Positions 15,269-19,390 of a stretch of 19,390 bases of DNA are shown piece after piece. Source of the stretch: JAVWGW01 sp036651575. GTDB lineage: Bacteria; Actinomycetota; Coriobacteriia; Coriobacteriales; Eggerthellaceae. How positions within the stretch are numbered: position 1 is the first letter of the stretch; every line of letters begins with the position of its first letter. The translations under genes and the position numbers were made by a program. The DNA lies in NCBI GenBank assembly GCA_036651575.1, contig JAVVXN010000030.1:1-19390 (forward strand), in the 5' to 3' direction. The notes beneath the pieces are model-generated. The model saw only the letters and a list, made by a program, of their open reading frames with translations, did no database searches and was not told where the DNA came from.

Positions 15269-16858
15269 TTATAGGAGGCGCTCAAAACACACACGCCTTT
15301 TTGGTCCCTCGAATTGAGCTTCCGCCAAAATGATGCCGCACATTTCGTAGCCGTGACGTAAAAGGATCCGCTGAGCAGGGGTATTACCCTCATAGGTATC
15401 AGCACGCAGACTTTCCATTCCCGCCGCACGCGCAATGCGATCAGCCTCTCCAAGAATAAACATGCCCACCCCGCTTCGACGCGCCGAAGCCTTAACCGTC
15501 ACCCAGCGCAAAACACCATACGTTGCCGCCTGCGATGAAGACTCGCTGCGCCAGCTGCCGTGGTAAATGGTGTCGTACCAAGAATCGCCCGTCAACGTCA
15601 CATTAAAAAGACCAATAATATTTTTTTGTTCATCTTCGACGACGTAGCAATCCTGTTCCTTGATGCTTCGCGCAAGCCGTCGCATTGAAGGGTAATGCTT
15701 CAGCCCCCGTTTAACACCCATAGACGTAAGCAAATCCCGACCATCGGCAAGGATACTCCCTAAAACCTCGACATCGGAAGCTTGTGCATGGCGGGAGGTA
15801 AGGTAGCCCAACACCGAGGCCCGACCCTGAAAAATCGGAGGGTCAGCATACGCCGCATCATTTTGTTCTCCGGAAGCGCTCGAAGCCGTCAAAGGTTTAG
15901 GCATTCCCGCATCAATGACGGATGCATCCTCAAGAGCCGCAAGCGGTTGTGCTGCAGATTCGCGCTGCGTCACCAAAAACACCATACCAACTATCATGGC
16001 ACACCCGAGAATATCCCATCCGGTAATTTGGGTACCCAACCAAACGCATGCAAAAAACGTGGCGGATATCGGCTCCACACAGCCGATAAGACTTGCTTTT
16101 ACCGGACCGGCATCGGTAACACCCTGGAGATAGAAAATATAAGCCCCCAGCGTTCCGATCAGAATAATCGCTATCATACCGCCGATGATACCATCGGTCA
16201 TCTCGATCGAAATAGTCCACGGCTGTATAACTGCCGTCGCGACCGTGCCTCCCGAAAACATCGCCAGGCCGGTAACGATTATCGCACCCCATTTTTCAAG
16301 CACCTTCACCGGAATTAAGGTGTAGCACGCAAGGGCAAATCCCGAAATAATACCCCAAAACAACCCCTCCGGAGCAATGGAGAGATTACCGAAGTCGCCC
16401 TGCGTAGCGATAACAAAAGTTCCCCCAATGGCCAATATCAATCCCAAAAATTCTCTGACCTTGGGAAGTCGACGAGTGCGCACGCACATATAGAACATGA
16501 TAACAATCAAGCCTAATCGCTCAAGGACCGTTCCGGTTCCTGCATTGGTATAGCTGATAGCACTCAAATAGCTAATCTGCGTCAGGAGAACGCCGAACAA
16601 CGCAAAACCAAAAATAGCGGCAAGCGAACGCCAGTCGCGAAGAACCGCAGCCAACCCCCGACGATCCCGAACCATGATGACAATAAAAAAGAGTAGCGCT
16701 GCACCCAAAAGCCGCACGCACGTAATCCAAAAAACCGGAACGCCCTGGAAATCCATCAGCATCTGCGCACACGTACCGGAAAATCCCCAACAAATAGCGC
16801 CAATCATTGCGCAAATAATACCACGCACCATATGCTTTTGCGCACCCTGCACCTGCAT
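15269..16858 (-). CDS. EamA/DMT transporter fused to GNAT acetyltransferase (paralogue 1)
   Basis: A 529-residue two-part protein. Residues about 11-297 form ten hydrophobic helices in two EamA repeats (first 11-150, second 165-297 with GPVKASLIGCVEPISA), the drug/metabolite transporter design used by many amino-acid and metabolite exporters. A polar 43-residue linker (298-340) leads to a GNAT domain (341-529) with the acetyl-CoA motif ARRSGVGMFIL (RRxGxG at 460-465), LRADTYEGN and RHGYEMCGII. In a ten-helix EamA protein both ends are cytosolic, so the acetyltransferase should face the cytoplasm. Substrates are unknown; coupling acetylation to export is an inference. Start ATG 16856-16858 has GAGGTGG upstream. 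It is a tandem paralogue of the gene at 17104-18627. Confidence 0.9.
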   Translation of the reverse strand: MQVQGAQKHMVRGIICAMIGAICWGFSGTCAQMLMDFQGVPVFWITCVRLLGAALLFFIVIMVRDRRGLAAVLRDWRSLAAIFGFALFGVLLTQISYLSAISYTNAGTGTVLERLGLIVIMFYMCVRTRRLPKVREFLGLILAIGGTFVIATQGDFGNLSIAPEGLFWGIISGFALACYTLIPVKVLEKWGAIIVTGLAMFSGGTVATAVIQPWTISIEMTDGIIGGMIAIILIGTLGAYIFYLQGVTDAGPVKASLIGCVEPISATFFACVWLGTQITGWDILGCAMIVGMVFLVTQRESAAQPLAALEDASVIDAGMPKPLTASSASGEQNDAAYADPPIFQGRASVLGYLTSRHAQASDVEVLGSILADGRDLLTSMGVKRGLKHYPSMRRLARSIKEQDCYVVEDEQKNIIGLFNVTLTGDSWYDTIYHGSWRSESSSQAATYGVLRWVTVKASARRSGVGMFILGEADRIARAAGMESLRADTYEGNTPAQRILLRHGYEMCGIILAEAQFEGPKRRVCFERLL

Positions 16859-16913
16859 GGCCCCACCTCTTTCCCCTCATGAACGCAGCGATAAAAATAA
16901 CCGCCGCGACTTA

Positions 16914-16941
16914 TATATACCGATCACCGTTTGGTGCCCAA
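16914..16941 (-). promoter_or_regulatory. Promoter of the first transporter-acetyltransferase gene
   Basis: On the minus strand a -35 TTGGGC (16936-16941) and a -10 TATATA (16914-16919) are 16 nt apart (18 if the overlapping TATATA two bases further is used). The expected start near 16907 gives a leader of about 50 nt. Confidence 0.6.
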
Positions 16942-16952
16942 AGCCCCCTTTT

Positions 16953-16972
16953 TTTCGTGCATATGCACGAAA
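16953..16972. promoter_or_regulatory. 20-bp perfect palindrome, candidate operator
   Basis: TTTCGTGCATATGCACGAAA is a perfect palindrome with 10-bp arms and no loop. Its centre lies about 55 bp upstream of the predicted transcript start of the first transporter-acetyltransferase gene, a usual position for an activator or dimeric repressor. The minus-strand sequence after it is A- and G-rich, not T-rich, so it is not a terminator for that strand. Confidence 0.6.
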
Positions 16973-17103
16973 TGCCGTTAGCATACCTTTGATTGAAATA
17001 ATGCACTAGACTTGACTTCAAATTTATTAGTTAATTTGTAGGATACAAAAAAATCATCATCCGCAAAAGGGTGAAAAAATCACGAAACCATCCGTCAGGA
17101 CAC

Positions 17104-18627
17104 CTAAAGTATTTTTTCAAATATTGCGCGTCGTTTTTCACGGCCGAGATAATCACGGAAGCGAATAACCCCGCATTCGGTATACCCATGTTTTTGAAGC
17201 AGGGATCGCATGGGCTCATTTTTCTCGTAAATATCCGCTCGGATGCTTTGTTTTCCCGCCTTGCGCGCAAGGCGATCGGCCGTATCGAGAATAAACATCC
17301 CCACACCACGCCGACGCTGAGAAGCCCCCACCGCCACCCAATGCAGCTCAGCGTAGTTCAAATCTTTTTGGGGCGAACTCAGCAACCACTGCCCCTCAAC
17401 GACCTTGGAATAATTCTTATCGGCGGCGCACGACACGGCAAAAACACCGATTTTTTTCTTGTCGGCGTTTTCGATCATGTACGTTGTTTGATTTTTAATG
17501 CTGTGCATCAATCTCCGTGACGAAGGGTAGCGCTTGCGCCCCTCCTTAATGTCGAGATCTTCAACCGTCCTGCGCCCTTCGTCGAGAAGCTCTTCAATTG
17601 CGGCAATATCATCTTTCAGCGCAACACGACTGTTAAAATACCCCAGTACGCTGGCGCGCCCGAGAAAAAGGGGTGGATCGTCGTTTTTGATTTCGAGTTC
17701 AACGGCATCGTCGGATTCTTTTTCGTGTTGTGTGACAAGAAAGACCATGATAAGAATAAGACCGCATCCAACAACATCGTAGAGGGAAACGGGAGTTCCG
17801 AGCCAAAGAAACGCTATGACCATAGCGGATATTGGCTCAACACAACACAATAGGCTCGCTCGCACCGGACCGGCATCAGCAACGCCTTGCAGGTAGAGCA
17901 TATACGCCGCAAGCGTACCGATCAGCACGATAGCCGCAAGCGCCAATACCGCACCGGGTTCAAGAGTTACGGGCATCGACCAAGGCTGCACGAACACCGA
18001 AGCGATAACGCCCCCAAACAACATTGAAAGCCCCGTCACAATCATGGAACCCCATTTTTCAAGCACCCGTCCGGGGATCAGGGTATAACACGCTACCGCA
18101 CATGCCGAAACAAGTCCCCAAAACAATCCTTCAACAGGCATGGCAAGCGTGCTCACATCACCCTGTGTCGCAATAACAAACATGCCAGCTAAAGCCGTTA
18201 TCAAACCAAGCAGTTCGCGCATCCTTGGAAGTCGACGCATTTTGATGCATACCACAAACAAGATAATGATCAACGCAAGCTGTTCAATAACGGTAGCCGT
18301 TCCCGCCCCGACATATTCGATAGAATACAAATAGCTAACCTGAACAAGAATAACGCCAAAAAGAGAAAAGACTATGATGGTGAGAAACGATCTCTTGTCG
18401 CGAAACACCGCAAAAAGAGTTCGCCAATCCTTCACCACCGTTATTACCAGAAAAAACGCTGCAGCTATCAACAATCTCGCGCACGTAATCCATAGGGCAG
18501 GGATTCCGTAGGACTGCATAAGGATTTGAGCACAGCTTCCCGAAAATCCCCAGAAAACGCCGCCAATCAGGGCGCAGATAATGCCCCTGACCACATGTCC
18601 ACTGCGTCCATCCATCGTGGTTGCCAC
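17104..18627 (-). CDS. EamA/DMT transporter fused to GNAT acetyltransferase (paralogue 2)
   Basis: A 507-residue homologue of the preceding protein along its whole length, including VVRGIICALIGGVFWGFSG at the start and GRASVLGY at the domain junction. Residues about 13-300 are ten membrane helices in two EamA repeats; the linker is shorter (301-317); the GNAT domain spans about 318-507 with RRRGVG (438-443), SIRADIYEKN and KHGYTECGVI. Start taken as GTG 18625-18627 because AGGGAG lies 4 nt upstream; an ATG four codons later (18613-18615) is possible but poorly spaced. It lies 89 nt behind uvrA with no strong terminator between, so it may be cotranscribed with uvrA. No clear terminator follows. 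Substrate unknown. Confidence 0.9.
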   Translation of the reverse strand: MATTMDGRSGHVVRGIICALIGGVFWGFSGSCAQILMQSYGIPALWITCARLLIAAAFFLVITVVKDWRTLFAVFRDKRSFLTIIVFSLFGVILVQVSYLYSIEYVGAGTATVIEQLALIIILFVVCIKMRRLPRMRELLGLITALAGMFVIATQGDVSTLAMPVEGLFWGLVSACAVACYTLIPGRVLEKWGSMIVTGLSMLFGGVIASVFVQPWSMPVTLEPGAVLALAAIVLIGTLAAYMLYLQGVADAGPVRASLLCCVEPISAMVIAFLWLGTPVSLYDVVGCGLILIMVFLVTQHEKESDDAVELEIKNDDPPLFLGRASVLGYFNSRVALKDDIAAIEELLDEGRRTVEDLDIKEGRKRYPSSRRLMHSIKNQTTYMIENADKKKIGVFAVSCAADKNYSKVVEGQWLLSSPQKDLNYAELHWVAVGASQRRRGVGMFILDTADRLARKAGKQSIRADIYEKNEPMRSLLQKHGYTECGVIRFRDYLGREKRRAIFEKIL

Positions 18628-18643
18628 GTCGCTCCCTCTCCTT

Positions 18644-18658
18644 CGCCCGTTGTGGGCG
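18644..18658 (-). other. Small GC-rich hairpin before the second fusion gene
   Basis: CGCCC/GGGCG with a 5-nt loop lies just upstream of the ribosome site of the second transporter-acetyltransferase gene. It has no T tract; it may influence translation or mark an mRNA processing point after uvrA. Confidence 0.3.
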
Positions 18659-18716
18659 TTTCGCAATCGCACACCCGATCGGTGACGTGATTGTTTGTTA
18701 TCTTTATCTGCGTGCC

Positions 18717-19390
18717 CTATAAACCTATCTTGCGTAAAAACTGACCCGTATAACTTGTTTCGCACGCTGCAATTTCTTCCGGCGTTCCGACAGCAACGAT
18801 CTCTCCACCACGATCGCCACCCTCCGGGCCTAAATCGATAACATTATCGGCGCTTTTAATGACGTCGAGATTATGCTCGATGATCAAAACGGTATTGCCG
18901 CCCTCAACGAGACGCTGAAGCACGATCAAAAGCTGGCGCACATCTTCGAAATGCAAGCCCGTTGTCGGTTCGTCCAGAATATAAAACGTCTTCCCCGTTT
19001 GACGTTTTTGCAGCTCACTTGAAAGCTTCACCCGCTGCGCTTCACCGCCCGAAAGTGTCGTGGCAGGCTGACCTAAGCGGATATATCCCAAGCCGACATC
19101 ATGCAACGTTTGCAGCTTGCGTTTGAGGGAAGGAATATTTTCGAAAAAAGCAAGTGCTTCATCAACGGTCATCTCAAGCACGTCGTAGACGTTTTTTCCG
19201 CGATAGGTAATCTGGAGCGTTTCGCGATTATAGCGTTTACCGCCACAAACTTCACAGGGAACGTAGACATCGGGTAAAAAGTGCATCTCGATCTTGATCT
19301 GGCCATCACCCTTGCACGCTTCACAGCGGCCACCAGAAACATTGAAGGAAAAACGACCCGGAGCATACCCGTGTGCTTTGGACTCCTGCG
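18717..19390 (-). CDS. uvrA: Excinuclease ABC subunit A, C-terminal part
   Basis: The last 224 codons of UvrA, the damage-sensing ATPase of nucleotide excision repair; the frame is open to the window edge and continues beyond it. Visible are the ESKAHGYAPGRFSFNV segment, the zinc-binding cysteines of the second ATPase half (GRCEACKGDG and VPCEVCGGKRYN), the ABC signature TLSGGEAQRVKLSSEL, Walker B with FYILDEPTTGLHFEDV and the switch His in IIEHNLDV. It ends at TAG 18717-18719. Upstream of the second transporter-acetyltransferase gene and on the same strand. Confidence 0.98.
   Translation of the reverse strand, partial: QESKAHGYAPGRFSFNVSGGRCEACKGDGQIKIEMHFLPDVYVPCEVCGGKRYNRETLQITYRGKNVYDVLEMTVDEALAFFENIPSLKRKLQTLHDVGLGYIRLGQPATTLSGGEAQRVKLSSELQKRQTGKTFYILDEPTTGLHFEDVRQLLIVLQRLVEGGNTVLIIEHNLDVIKSADNVIDLGPEGGDRGGEIVAVGTPEEIAACETSYTGQFLRKIGL

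Noticed and set aside
16953..16972. Palindrome read as a terminator of the second fusion gene
   Set aside because: On the minus strand it is followed by A and G residues rather than T, and it lies 130 nt past that gene's stop, next to a promoter instead.
17012..17044. TTGACT with AT-rich DNA as a plus-strand promoter
   Set aside because: No -10 box at 16-18 nt; the nearest TAGGAT is 21 nt away and would transcribe only antisense to the second fusion gene.

Overview
The window looks like a chromosomal segment of a Gram-positive actinobacterium, most likely class Coriobacteriia (Eggerthellaceae-like). This is inferred from the block uvrC-rapZ-yvcK-whiA followed by gap-pgk-tpiA-gpmI-secG, from whiA with an Arg-type RapZ P-loop, from GTG/TTG starts and from moderate base composition. 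The species cannot be fixed from the sequence alone.

Layout. Bases 1-93 hold the 3' half of a tRNA-Val(GAC) gene and its terminator. Bases 94-830 hold no intact gene, but include the decayed start of an IS110-family transposase preceded by a strongly foldable leader. Bases 837-1128 (minus) are a tRNA-Gly(GCC)/tRNA-Cys(GCA) unit with promoter and terminators. A cation diffusion facilitator gene (1227-2132) and tRNA-Leu(GAG) follow, both minus. Bases 2379-7492 (minus) are secG and the lower-glycolysis genes gpmI, tpiA, pgk and gap. Bases 7630-12560 (minus) are whiA, yvcK, rapZ and uvrC, with overlapping or nearly touching ends, which suggests one operon.

A divergent glutamate dehydrogenase gene (gdhA, plus, 12764-14095) ends in a strong hairpin. 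Directly behind it lies a deletion relic of an IS200/IS605-type element: a spliced-down tnpB fragment plus its right-end hairpin. The last bases of that end supply the stop codon of a converging membrane-anchored protein of unknown function (14400-15200), whose outer domain resembles a 5'-nucleotidase/metallophosphoesterase without metal ligands. Two tandem paralogous genes follow (15269-16858 and 17104-18627). Each encodes a ten-helix EamA/DMT transporter fused to a C-terminal GNAT acetyltransferase. The window ends inside the 3' part of uvrA (minus).

The housekeeping part is conventional: glycolysis and protein export in one block; nucleotide excision repair, peptidoglycan/carbon-flux control (RapZ, YvcK) and the WhiA regulator in another. 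The most unusual content is the tandem transporter-acetyltransferase fusions with a 20-bp palindrome upstream of one of them, the two mobile-element relics that still carry likely guide-RNA regions, and two genes whose -10 boxes sit exactly 9 nt before the start codon, suggesting leaderless transcripts.
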